Source: Saururus chinensis (lineage: Eukaryota > Streptophyta > Magnoliopsida > Piperales > Saururaceae). Taken from it: a stretch of 64,000 nucleotides of DNA. The first letter of the stretch is position 1, and every line of letters starts with the position of its first letter. The notes under the pieces were generated by a model, which was given only the letters and a program-made list of their open reading frames with translations, made no database searches and was not told where the DNA came from. The stretch is taken from positions 34,713,753 through 34,777,752 of the forward strand of contig CP141149.1 in NCBI GenBank assembly GCA_035235625.1. The letters are read 5' to 3'. Below, piece after piece: positions 52,164 through 63,470 of this stretch. The position numbers and the translations under genes were made by a program.

Positions 52164-53666
52164 TCATGCAGCAGCTGTTGTCTTCATCTTCTTCTTCCTG
52201 TTACCAACTTTTATCTTGGGGCGGACCTTCTTCACTGCCGGCTTACCCTTTATGTTGGTCTTCTCCACTTTGCGTGAAGGGGTAAACACTTTTGTCTTGG
52301 ATGGTTCCAACAAATCACTTGAGCATTCAAGTTTAATTCCATTCTCAATCGCCTCGTTCCACAGCTGCCGCCCCTTATCAAAGTCTCCGCTCCTGCAAAG
52401 CATAGGTATTACCAAGTCATAAAGCGCACCATATACACACCCTCTTTCCTCCACTGGACAATGCAGGTTCTTCTTCATTCTCTCAAGCATGTCAAGGGCA
52501 TGACCCACTTTGTCAATGCCACATAGAAGAGCAACCAAACCATGGTAGAACCTCGCTTGTGGAGCCACCCCATCTCCAATCATCTGATCAGCAACACCAT
52601 CTCCTCTTCCCAATCTTCCTGTCAAATACAGAACCCGGGCAACAAGATAGTAGCTCATCCAATCAGGGGAGCAACTGCCACCACGCATCAGGCTCAAGAC
52701 ACCGCAAGCTTCCTTGACCCTCCTGATCTTAGACAAACAAGACAGCAGGATGTTGAAGCTGACTGAAGTGGGTGAGATCCCTTGTGACCTCATCTCTGTC
52801 ATAACAGCGGTGGCCTCTGGAACAAGTGCAGAAGGATTGAACCTAAGGTTCCTAGTGCAGACGCAATGTAGAAATGCGTTGTAGGCAGACAGGCCTGGAG
52901 AGATTCCCAGCGATTTGATGTCTTCAAGCGCTGCACGAGCTTCCCTGACATTGCCATGGATGCACCACCCATGCAGAAGGGCCCTATAGAGGCATGGCTC
53001 CACAGGCAATGACAATTTATGGCGGTGGTGCCAAAGAACGCCCTGTGCTTTTCGGGCATGCCCTTTAGAGCAAAGAGCATGAACAATGGCTGACACAGTG
53101 GTAGCATCTCGTGGGCAACCAAACTTATTCAAGTTTTTGAAGAGGCCCACCGCTTTATCTTCTCTGCCAGATTTCACCAGGGTTTCTGCCAGACAACAGA
53201 AGGAGTTAGTCTCCAGGCGTCGACGCTCTCTTAGAAGATCGGAGATCAATATATCAACTCCAGTGAAGTCTTTTTTCCTGGCCATTACCCGAATTGAGTG
53301 GTTGAATATCGGGTCCCATTCTTCCAATCCAGGGCTTTTCCGCCGTGCCCATGAGAAGAAGCGGAGGAGCCTCCGAGTAGGTGGGTCGGCCTGGCCAAGT
53401 AAATCGACGACCTGGGAAACAAGTTTTGGGGTGATGCTAGCCAGTTCGGCTGAGGATTGATTGAGAGCCGCTTCCATGTCATCGAGACCACCAACACCAA
53501 TAACAATCTCACAGAGTTTCTGCATATCGGAGGGGTGGTACGGGAGAGAATGGTTTTGGCTCGCTCCGGGTGACGGGCAGAGGTATCCTCTGCTCAACTT
53601 CAATGACTTCAGCATCTGTTGATTGTCACAGCTCGAAGATTCCTCCGCCACTTCCAAAAGCTCCAC
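52164..53666 (-). CDS. Pentatricopeptide repeat protein, At5g61370-like, organellar
   Basis: A single open exon of 500 codons. The first 100 or so residues include KSLKLSRGYLCPSPGASQ and LCEIVIGVGGLDDMEAALNQ. A run of P-type PPR motifs follows, each about 35 residues, for example LAETLVKSGREDKAVGLFKN, YRALLHGWCIHGNVREARAA, FNILLSCLSKIRRVKEACGV and FYHGLVALLCGIDKVGHALD. The C-terminus is Lys-rich (KKVRPKIKVGNRKKKMK). PPR proteins bind organellar RNA; this P-class protein has no E/DYW editing domain. The wording matches the Arabidopsis At5g61370 family, annotated as mitochondrial, though the N-terminus here is not a strong presequence. No break is seen. The first about 210 bp of the coding region recur, truncated, in the tandem copies at 59.87 and 63.08 kb. 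Confidence 0.93.
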   Translation of the reverse strand: MELLEVAEESSSCDNQQMLKSLKLSRGYLCPSPGASQNHSLPYHPSDMQKLCEIVIGVGGLDDMEAALNQSSAELASITPKLVSQVVDLLGQADPPTRRLLRFFSWARRKSPGLEEWDPIFNHSIRVMARKKDFTGVDILISDLLRERRRLETNSFCCLAETLVKSGREDKAVGLFKNLNKFGCPRDATTVSAIVHALCSKGHARKAQGVLWHHRHKLSLPVEPCLYRALLHGWCIHGNVREARAALEDIKSLGISPGLSAYNAFLHCVCTRNLRFNPSALVPEATAVMTEMRSQGISPTSVSFNILLSCLSKIRRVKEACGVLSLMRGGSCSPDWMSYYLVARVLYLTGRLGRGDGVADQMIGDGVAPQARFYHGLVALLCGIDKVGHALDMLERMKKNLHCPVEERGCVYGALYDLVIPMLCRSGDFDKGRQLWNEAIENGIKLECSSDLLEPSKTKVFTPSRKVEKTNIKGKPAVKKVRPKIKVGNRKKKMKTTAAA

Positions 53667-54540
53667 AATCTAAGATGGCGGCAATTTTCTGAGCTGCATT
53701 TTTTACAATAGAGGAGCTTCAACTTGTCGACAATACAAGTTTTACTGCTTTTCTTCCAGCAAAATTGTAGAAATAATAAGAGATCCTATTTCTTAATAAA
53801 AAAGGGTTATTTGACACGATAATCCAATAGAGAAGGTCGAACTGAAAATATGTTGCAAAAGGTCCTTCTTACCGTTCCTTGCACAATATTCTTCTTCAGT
53901 ATTATATAAGAAACATATAAACAAATAATGGGTCTACAGTTTTATTGATTCCCGCCCGTTCCAGCCATAACCTCAGGGAGACAGGAAGTGGGTCTAGGCC
54001 CCAAGCGGCAGCTGTTCGCAAAGGAAAAAACAAGCAAATGGTGAAGAGAAGATGAAACAACGGTGGGGTAGAAAAATAATAGCATGGCACTCTAAGGTGG
54101 GAAGATGTCATGGTTTACGATGGATCGAGCCTAAAGAAGGAAATAAACAAGTGGGCCCAGTTGCTCAAATATGTTAATATACACAAAATGGAAAGGCCCA
54201 TGTTTAAATTTTCCCCCCTTACAGGTAAGGCGAGTCACAAATCCACAACCCACTTTTTTAAGGTACCAGCGGCTTATTAGGATTTGTTGTGTTATTAAAA
54301 ATGAGCCAACACTTGCGTACCCCCTTATTTGTTCTGGGCCTTTGGCCTACACTCGATCAGCAGCCGCCGTCATCAACCTTCTTCTCAACCTCCATCCCTG
54401 GTCCTAGCTGGAGGCAGAGGAACTGCTCGTCTCATCGAAGGAGAAGAATTGGAGGCGGAGGAACTGCTCGTCTCATCGAAGGAGAAGAAGACTCTCTTTT
54501 TAAGCACATAAGAGGTTGAAAAACGATTAAAGCGGCAGCT

Positions 54541-54686
54541 ATGGCAGCTTGTTGCCTTTCGGTGTTGGCGCCTGTAGTATCCTTCTTCGGGCGCTTCCTT
54601 ACCTCGGGTGGTGGTTCACGAAGAAATTGTAACGCCGGTAGGTTGAGCTTCCCGGTTTTGACTCTCAGGGCTTTGATGTGTGTGGT
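54541..54686 (+). pseudogene. First-exon remnant of a probable plastid protein, copy 1
   Basis: The plus-strand frame opens MAACCLSVLAPVVSFFGRFL and continues to RNCNAGRLSFPVLTLRALM. It resembles a Ser/Arg-rich transit peptide. After the hAT insertion the frame would resume with MAPKEEKMI and SPLDF (about 58750-58800). The exon lies head-to-head with the PPR gene, 875 bp from its start codon. I do not recognise the parent gene with certainty. In copy 2 (61801 onward) the same exon carries an in-frame TGA after GGGS. Confidence 0.45.
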
Positions 54687-55081
54687 TAACGCTGCAAACA
54701 GGCCGGGCCCTGACGGGCCAGGGTAGGCCTAGGCCCCCCGCCCCCCCCCCCCCTCCCAAAAAAGAAGTTATAAGGCCTGGCCCGGGCCCAGAGCCAATGC
54801 CAAAATTCTGGTCCATTTCTAAATTTGAACTGGCTTGGGCCGGGCCACGGGTTTTCGGGCCCAAACTTACCAATGTAAAATAATTTCCTAATTTTAATTT
54901 TTGAACTGAGATTTGTTGAGATGGATTGAGATTTTAGTGATGGGCTAAGATTTTAGGGTTTGGGCTTAGGGTAACTGGGTTAATAACTAGGTACTAGGCT
55001 TGACATATAGATAATAGGTAGCAAGCCTTAATAGTTACAGGCTAGGCCGGGCTTCTCTGTGTTTTTTTCCCAGGCCCAGGC

Positions 55082-58000
55082 TGTAAGGACCCTCATCTTT
55101 AAACCGGTTTTGGTTTTCTTTAATTATGGGTTATCGTGAGATTTACGTGTTTTCTGATCTTATTCGGTGATTTTGTAAATAAATAGAGTTTGTGATGGTT
55201 TTAACCAAAATTAACTTCAATATTAGTGGTTTTAAGTGATTTTAAACCAAATGTGAATTTTTAAGATTTTTCGGAATTTTTTACTATTTTCCCAAAAATT
55301 AGGGTTTTGGCGGGACCCCTGTGGGCCCCACGGTCGAAAATTTTATTTTTGTGTCAAATGAACCTAGACATATATTTAAGGTCACACAAAAATTTTCAGA
55401 ATTTTATTAGGCTTAATTCGTGCTTAAATTTGTAAAATAACCACTTTTAGCCTACTTTTCATATGTACACCCCAAAACTTACCTATGCCTACCCCAACCC
55501 TTACTATAAAAGGGCAAACCAGAGCCATTTCCATTTTTGGGAATAGGCTAAGGAAGGAGGTCTGGCCTAATCCCCACTTAGGCCCGAATTAGAAGCCGAT
55601 TAAGGTAAGCTTGCTCTAATTAAGCACTAATCCATAGCTTTTCTCTTAATTTCTTCCAAATCTACCATTTTCCCCTTTGATTCAATTCGTTTTTGACCAT
55701 CAAAAGCTACTGATTTGTGTTTTACTACAAACCCTAACTTTCAAAATTCGATTTTTACTACCAACAAGCCCTAGATCTAAGATTTAATTAAGGATTTCTT
55801 AAGTAAATCGATTTCTATTGGTGTTTGATTCAAACTCATTGTGTTTTCAAGGATTTCAAGAAGGGTGACTCTTCAATCCGAGCTTAATCAAGTGCTGAGG
55901 TAATGGGTCTTCAAAATCTCTGTTTATCCATGGTAAAACTCTTCATTTTTGGCTTATTTCGAAATGGTTTGCTTGATTTAGTGTGTTAATGGTAAGATTA
56001 GAAAATAGAATTATTTAATCCCGATTTCTTAGGGTTTTGCAATATTATGGTTTGGTTTGATATTCTGGAAGTCAAGGAGGACTTTTGATGATGATTAAGG
56101 TGTTAGATGTGGATTTGAAGTGTTTTCTATGGTGTTTCGGTTTGGATTTGCGAAAGGAAGAAGATGACTGTTCTGCCGTGTTGGCGATCGATCGGCCTTG
56201 CAGGGCGATCGATCGGCTGAACTGAAATTTTCAAAATTTTGCGTGTAACCGATCGAACGGCCTGAAGGGCGATCGATCGGATACACAGAAAATTGCATGT
56301 TGAGTGTATGATGCCTATTTTGATGATTCCACTTTGGCTTGCCAATTTTATACGAATGTGGAGTGTTTTAAGCTATGTTAGGCTACTGGAAATGTATGCT
56401 ATTGAGTTTATGGAGTTGAGATATATGCTTAGTGATGGTGGAATGACTTATGTTTTGTGGCATGATGTTGGAATCGTTATTTTGAAATTATGAATAGTTG
56501 TTTCCCTTTGGTTAAGCATATTTCAAGAGGGACTACAATCATTGTTGGACAGATTTGTCATGATAAATTGTGATTAATGGTGTGTGAATGTTGGTGAATA
56601 CCATGACTCAATGATGGAATGAGTGATGTTATAGGTGTTTAGCCTTTGTGGTTGAGTTTTGAATCTAGCTAAGATTTCAACGATTCTTCTACTATGATTT
56701 CATTTGGAATTCATGTTTAGGTAGAAATTCACATGTGTAGTGTGGTAGTGAGTTGATTTTCAAGCATGTTAATATGCATCATGTGAAAGGCTTCTACTAG
56801 TTACACACACACACATGTGGGGGTTAAATGATGATGTTGAAGCTTAATATCGTGATTATGAATGATGCATTAGGGGCTGGTGAGAGCACTTATCATGATT
56901 AGGGTTCATGTATGCTTTGCCCACGCATGTACCATGCTACACGCATCATGAAAATGGATTTCCAATTGAGGCTTCATCGTGATTAATCGAATTTGACCGA
57001 TTGGATGCAATGTGATGGAATTATGTGCCGGGTTTATCGGTCGTGGATTAATCGCAAGTTGATTGGTCCGAAAGGACATATTTTGATTTGAAATTCCTGT
57101 GTGGAACGATTTGAAATTCCTGTGTGGAACGATTTGGAGTTCCTATGTGGAACGAGTGCACTCCCCGGGTTGAGTCTTGTTTAATGGAATGATGTGGGGA
57201 CGAATTGTGTACTTGTCTTGCGGATATGTGAGAATATTATTATGTGTGTCATCTGGACCCTGAGAATCCAGTGTGGTATGCCGTGTGCACCCCGCTACCA
57301 CATGTTCTAGGGTTCTCTGTGTGAGAACTCGGGCTCTTCCCTCCGCAGGAGATGTCCCTGGGCGAACACCCCTGCTCTAGATTCTCTGTGTGAGAATGGG
57401 ACATCCTTGGCCAGGATCGTCCAGTGGCGAGCAAGATTAGGGATTGACAACCCCGATCTTTCTTGAATTCTTGTGTAGAATTTTGTACCATGACACGCCT
57501 TCGTGGCCTTGTCTATGCTCCCGTCTGTGTGACATTAATGTGTAATTACTCCTTGATGGAGGTTGATTGTGATGATACTATGCATGTGGATTATGTATGT
57601 TAGAGATACATCCATGCATGCTGATTTTGATGTTATGCATGTGGATTATGTATGTTAGAGATACATCCATGCATGCTGATTTTGATGTTATGCATGTGGA
57701 ATATGTATGTTAGAGATACATCCATGCATGTTGATGTTGATGTTATGCATGTGGAATATGTATGTTAGAGATACATCCATGCATGTTGATTTTGATGTTA
57801 TGCATGTAGAATATGTATGTTAGAGATACATCCATGCATGTTGATGTTGATGTTATGCATGTGGAATATGTATGTTAGAGATACATCCATGCATGTTGAT
57901 TTTGATGTTATGCATGTGGGAATATGTATGCTAGAGATATATCCATGCAGGTTGAATTATGCATTTTGATGCAGTGTTAAGTGATATGAATGTGTGATCA

Positions 58001-58586
58001 GAAAGTGATGCACCATGTAAATCTTTGATCTGAAACGATCTCATTTCTAAGCTATCGTATTTTCTACGTCGACAGTGATATTAAAACCATTGCTGAGTGT
58101 TAAAACTCACCCCTCTTTTGTGTTTTGATTTGGGGCTGCGTGGTACGACACGCAGATGGACAGGATTGCCTTTTTGAGGAAAGGTCAGAGGTAGCTTGGG
58201 TGTGATGATGGAGATCGTTGCGTGACTTATCATCGTTCTTTCATGCTTTATGTTCGAACCTTTATGTAGGGTTCTTGTTGTGGTTTTATGTCACATGATT
58301 ACAGTTATGTTTGCTTATGACTTATTTTGAGCCGGTGTGGGCTTTACTTAACTAAGTTTGTGGGTTTGAGATTGTTGTTTACTTTGTGATAAGCAACACC
58401 TTTTTCTTCCCTTTTATTTACTCTTGCTCAAAGGATTGTGCGCACTCCGTGTTGCTGTTAATCGCCCGTGGTTAAGGATTAAGTCTTCCGCTAGAATCGT
58501 TTCTCAATTTCACTTCGTCGCCCCCGCGCGCTTGACCGGCCCCTGGACAGGGTTCGGCTCGGGTCGGGCATCGCCGGGGCATGACA
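55082..58586 (+). mobile_element. Solo-LTR-like sequence, 3.5 kb, inside the hAT MITE
   Basis: The sequence begins TGTAAGGACCCTCATC and ends GGGGCATGACA, with a perfect 5-bp duplication CAGGC on both sides (55077-55081 and 58587-58591). A TATA box (TATAAAAGGGC, about 55505) lies about 420 bp in, as expected of an LTR promoter. No gag or pol domain is seen across its 3,505 bp. A very long solo LTR of a Ty3/gypsy element is the simplest reading; a non-autonomous derivative is possible. Inside are a 55-bp minisatellite and three GCGATCGATCGG motifs, listed separately. Confidence 0.8.
57566..57960. repeat. 55-bp minisatellite, about seven copies, within the solo LTR
   Basis: TGCATGTGGA recurs at 57581, 57636, 57691, 57746 and onward with a period of 55 bp. 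Each unit also holds TATGTTAGAGATACATCC and ATGCATG. The units are nearly identical, with the last more diverged. Confidence 0.92.
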
Positions 58587-59872
58587 CAGGCCCAGGCCCG
58601 GCCCAAATAACGACGTATTTTACATTTTCAAGCCCGGCCCGGCCCGGCCCGTAACTTATATTTTAAGGCCCAAGCCCGTAAATTTACGGGCTGGGTTGGG
58701 CCGAGCTTACTGGCCAGCCCGAATTCTTTCAGCCCTATGTGTGGTTTGTATGGCCCCGAAAGAGGAGAAAATGATTCACTGCTCCCCTCTTGATTTTTCT
58801 AATTGTGAGTTCCTTTATCTGAGATTTTAGTTGATAGTTTGCGACACTATTTTTTTGGATTTCTGAACCCCCTTTGCTAGATATGGGAGCCCCTGTTGCA
58901 CTAATTTATTTTTCTGCTTTTCCCACCCTCCAATATTCTTCTTTAATTCAGCTGATTTTGATTCCTTTGTTTGTGCTTCCGAATTCGCATAAAGCCGCAA
59001 TTCGAGCATCTAGGTCCATTTCTCCATTTAATGAAGCCACTTTCTTCATTTCGGTTTCTAAAGGGGGTTCTTATTTTCTTGTTTTCTATGTTCTATGTAC
59101 TTCTCTATTTGTGGCTAATCCTACTTGATTACCCAAGTGAGTATGATCGCATTTACACATTTCAATTAACGGAATTGGTAAAATAAACATTTTTGTAGAA
59201 GGTAAACGGGAATGGAGAGTAAACATATAGAGATGACCATGAAGTGCTAAGTTGCACGATATGGAGGTCATCAGATTTTATTTTTAGACGAGCCAATTTG
59301 ATTGTTTATATTGGGCGAGGTAGATAATTAGGAAGCTGCACATAGGATAATATTGTGAAGGAAGTACCTTAGATAGTGTGGGCTTGTTGGGAAAAGGAAT
59401 TGTTGTTGATCACGAGTAGATATAATTGTGCTTAAGAAAAAAGTTGGTGGGCTGAAGACAAGTTTTTACAACACTAAATTGAAGTTGAACAACAAAACTT
59501 TTCGAATGGTAGAGAATTTGGTTGAAAATTACTATGATAAAGGAGAAGGCTTGAAAGACTCCGTCACTAACATGGTGACAAGCACATCAAGGTATTTTGT
59601 GATCAAAGTAAAGGGTTGTTGTATACAGTGAGAACTGAAATAAAAAATCAATAAGGTAATTGGTTACCTACATTGGTGTTATTATAGAGATAAGAGAATC
59701 TGCCAGTAAGAAGAGAAAGACACTTTTAAAACCTTTGGAATTGAAGATGTTGTCCATCCCTAACAACATGGAGTTTTTTAGCACCTTGTTTGTGTTGTTA
59801 AATTGTATTTGTTTGCCACTTTAATGGTCAAAGGTAGTATTGACCATTTTTTTTCCTGATCTGTACTTCGTT

Positions 59873-62800
59873 GATTGAGAGTCGCTTCTTTGTCATTGAG
59901 ACCACCAACACAAGTAACAATCTCATAGAGTTTCTGGAGATTGGAGGGATGATATGAAAGAGCATGGTTTTGGCTCGCTTTGGGTGAGGGGTAGTGATAT
60001 CCTCTGCTCAACTTCAATGACTTCATCATCTATCTCGACTTGACTTGATTGTCACAGCCCAAAGATTCCTCCGCCACTTCCAAAAGCTCCAGAATCCAAG
60101 ATGGCGACAATTTTCTCAAGTCCGTTCACTGAGCCACATTTTTAACAATATAGGAGCTTCAACTTGTCCACAGTACGAGTTCTACTACCTTTCCTCCAGC
60201 AAAATGTGGAAACAGAAAGAGATTCCATTTCTCAAGAAAAAAACATTATTTGACACGATAATCTGGTAGAGAAGGTCGAACAAAAGATATGTTGCAAAAG
60301 GTCCTCCTCACGGTTCCCTACACAATATTCTTCGTCTGTAAGAAACATATAATCAAACAATGGGTCTACAGTTTTCTTGGCTCCCACCCTTTATAGCCAT
60401 AACCCCAGAGAGATAGGAAGTGGGTCTAGGCCCCTAGCGGCAGCTGGTCGCAAAGGAAAAACAAGCAAATAGTGAAGAGGAGACAAAACAATGGTAGGGT
60501 AGAAAGATGGTAGCATGGGGCTCTAAGGTGGGGAGACGCCATGGATTACGACGGCTCGAGCCAGAAGAGGGAAATGAGTGAGTGGGCTCAATTCCTCAAA
60601 CGTGTTAACGTAGACAAAATGGAAAGGCCCATGTTGAAAATTCCCCCCTTACGAGTAAGGAGGGTCACAAGTCCACAACCCACTTTTAAGGTACTAGCGT
60701 GTCACGGCCCTAGCCATCCCAAGGCATCGTACGGCACTCGCAAGGCCAAATAGCCGAGCGAGTAAGTCTTTCTTCGTCAAGGTCGTGGCCTCGTGCCATT
60801 TGACCAAGCGTCCAGCCCGGTAAGCCAAGCAACGAACCCGTCCCAAGGCAGACGAGGGAACGTGCCGGGACTTGTTCCCAAGCGAGCTGGCCGAAGAGGA
60901 ACACCTCCTTGCAATGCACGGATCCAACTTAGGCAACTTGGTTATCCGAACAATCCGCTCAGCCATGTGCATGCAAGGGCCTTTGTTACCAACACTGCCA
61001 TAAGGCCGGCCGGCCGCCCGATGAGTCGGAGAGCCCCATCCCACTAGCGGATGAGCTCTTGGCATGATAGCTAGCAAGGCAACAAGCCTTCGTTGTCATC
61101 CGGATCAGCCTGTTGCAAGGCTAGGCATCATACCAACAACTTGTCCATTAAGCTCACCATGTCCCTCCCTATATAGCATAAGAGATTTTTCTCATTGCTC
61201 TGGAGTGGTAGCCAAAGTGGCCGTATGGGCATGGTATTTCTGAATTTCACCAAACTGTCCGAGAACACTCCCAAGGACCCTCTAACACTATATAAGGAGG
61301 AGGGGACATCTTAAGAATCCAAATATGTGCTAGTTGGCTATGTGTCCCAACATAGCCAACTATGTGTGCGCATCGTTGCGACATTTCTTGCGCACACATG
61401 TTGCGCAATGTTACGGGCCTTTCCCGCAATGCCTACACACAAGATATGCAACACTAAGGGCAGTTCGCATAATGCATACACACCTCGTATATAACACTTT
61501 CTCACGTGTGTGCGCCCCAGCACGTGTCACGGGTAGTCCTCTCCGCTACCCCGTGACAAGCGGCCCATTAGGATTTGTCATGTTACTAAAAATGAGCCAG
61601 CACTTGTGTGCCCCCTTATCTGTTCTGGGCCTTTGCCTGCACTCGATCTCTGATGATTCACAGACACTGCAGCCACTGCCACCGACCTCCTTCTCGACCT
61701 CCATCACCGTCGTAGTTGAAGGTGGAGGAGATGCTCATCTTGCCGAAGGAGAAGAAGACTCTCTTTTTTAGCACATAAGAGGTTGCAAAATGATTGAAGT
61801 GGCGGCTATGGCAGCTTGTTGCCTTTCGGTGTCGGCGCCTGTAGTATCCTCCTTTGGGCGCTTCCTTACCTTGGGCGGTGGATCGTGAAGAAGTTGTGAC
61901 GCCAACAAGTTGAGCTTCCCGGTATCGACTCTGAGGGCTCCAATGCTTGTGGTTTGTATGGCCCCGAAAGAGGAGAAGATGATTCGCCGCTCCCCTCTCG
62001 ATTTTCTAATCGTGAGTTTCTTTATCTGAGATTTTAGTTGATAGTTTGTGGCTCTATTTTTTTATATTTCTGAACCCCCTTTGCTGGATATGGGAGCCCC
62101 TGTTGCGCTGATTTCTTTTCTGCTTTTCCCACCCTCTTCTATTCTTCTTTAATTCAGCTGATTTTGATTCCTTTGTTTGTGCTTCCGAATTCGCATCAAG
62201 CCGCAATTCAAGCATCTAGGTTCACTTCTCCATTTAATGAAGCCACTTTCTTCACTTGGGTTTCTGAAGGGGGTTCTTATTTTCTTATTTTTTTTGTTCT
62301 ATGTACTTCTCTATTTGTGGCTAAGCCTACTTGATTACCCTAGTGAGTATGATCACATTTACACATTTCAATTAACGGAATTGGTAAAATAAATATTTTT
62401 GTAGAAGGGAAACATGAATGGAGAGTAAACATATAGAGATGACCCTGGAGTGTCTAAGTTGCACGATATGGAGGTCTATCAGATTTTATTTTTAGACGAG
62501 CCAATTTGATTGTTTATATTGGGCCTGGTAGATAATTAGGAAGCTGCACATAGGATAATATTGTGAAGGAAGTACCTTAGATAGTATGGGCTTGTTGGGA
62601 AAAGGAATTGTTGATCACGAGTAAATATAGTTGCGCTTAAGAAAAAAGTTGGTGAGCTGAATATGACGAGTTTTTACAACACTAAATTGAAGTTGAACAA
62701 CATAACTTTTCGAATGGTAGAGAATTTGGATGAAAATTACTATGATAAAGGAGAAGGCTTGAATGACTCCGTCACTGACATGGTGACAAGCACATCAAGG

Positions 62801-63074
62801 TATTCTATGATCAAAGTAAGGGGTTGTTGTATACAATGGTAACTGAAATAAAAAATCAATAAGGTAATTGGTTACCTACATTGGTGTCATTATAGAGATA
62901 AGAGAATCTGAAAGTAAGAAGAGAAAGACACTTTTAAAGCCTTCAAAATTGAAGATGTTATCCATCCCTAACAGCATGGAGTTTTTTAGCACCTTGTTCA
63001 TGCTGTTAAATTATATTTGGTTGCCACTTTATTGGTCAAAGGTAGTATTGACCATTTTTTTTCCTGATATGCAC
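59873..63074. repeat. Tandem unit copy 2 (interrupted by a solo LTR)
   Basis: The copy carries, in order, a truncated PPR 5' end on the minus strand (about 60085-59873, with KSLKLSRGYHYPSPKASQNH), the PPR upstream region, the solo LTR 60700-61558, the first-exon remnant at about 61807 and the rest of the unit. It is roughly 90% like copy 1 by eye. Without the LTR it is about 2.34 kb. The PPR piece is only the first 70 or so codons and then runs into unrelated sequence, so it is not a gene. Confidence 0.85.
60700..61558. mobile_element. Solo LTR-like element, 859 bp, in copy 2
   Basis: The element has perfect 8-bp inverted termini TGTCACGG and CCGTGACA. AGCG is duplicated on both sides (60696-60699 and 61559-61562), four bases of the expected five. 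It is absent from the same place in copy 1 (about 54267). A TATATAAGGAGG box lies near 61290. There are no coding domains. This fits a solo LTR of a gypsy-type element. Confidence 0.75.
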
Positions 63075-63078
63075 TTCG

Positions 63079-63470
63079 TTGATTGAGAGCCACTTCCTTG
63101 TCATCGAGACCACCAACACAAGTAACAATCTCATAGAGTTTCTGGAGATTAGAGGGATGATACGAGAGAGCATGGTTTTGGATCGCTCCGGTTGAGGGGC
63201 CGAGCTATCCTATGCTCAACTTCAATGACTTCATCATCTATCTCGATTTGATTTGATTGCATGGCCCGAAGATTCTTCTGCCACTTCCAAAAGCTCCAGA
63301 ATCCAAGATAGCGGCAATTTTCTCAAGTTCCTTCATTGAGCTGTATTTTTTTACAATATAGGAGCTTCAACTTGTCCCTAGTACAAGTTTTACTACCTTT
63401 CCTCCAGCAAAATGTGGAAACAAAAAGAGATCCCATTTCTCAAGAAAAAAATATTATTTGACACAATAAT
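63079..63470. repeat. Tandem unit copy 3, truncated
   Basis: This copy matches 59873-60265 of copy 2, again starting at TTGATTGAGAG and including the PPR 5' remnant on the minus strand. It is cut at 63470 by an LTR-like insertion. Confidence 0.8.

Larger units (their letters stand above)
54687..58737. mobile_element. hAT MITE with a nested LTR insertion
   Basis: The element starts TAACGCTGCAAACAGGCCGG (a changed form of TAGGGCTGCAAAC) and ends GAATTCTTTCAGCCCTA, which inverted reads TAGGGCTGAAAG. A perfect 8-bp duplication TGTGTGGT flanks it (54679-54686 and 58738-58745). GGGCC-rich subterminal DNA on both sides is usual for plant hAT elements. Minus the nested LTR and its duplication the element is about 540 bp, too short for a transposase. 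It breaks the first-exon remnant of copy 1 of the tandem unit; copy 2 lacks it, so it arrived after the tandem duplication or was never copied. Confidence 0.88.
53457..59872. repeat. Tandem unit copy 1 (parent locus, interrupted by transposons)
   Basis: This copy contains the PPR 5' end, its upstream region, the divergent exon near 54541 and the segment 58746-59872. Removing the hAT insertion (54687-58745 including one duplication copy) leaves about 2.36 kb, the same length as copy 2 without its own insertion. The junction between copies falls at TTGATTGAGAG (near 59873). Confidence 0.85.

Noticed and set aside
57566-57960. CRISPR-like array
   Set aside because: The 55-bp units are contiguous near-identical tandem repeats without unique spacers, in a plant nuclear LTR.
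59778-60029. Second PPR gene
   Set aside because: It is only the first 70 or so codons of the PPR gene, carried in a tandem copy and running into unrelated sequence.
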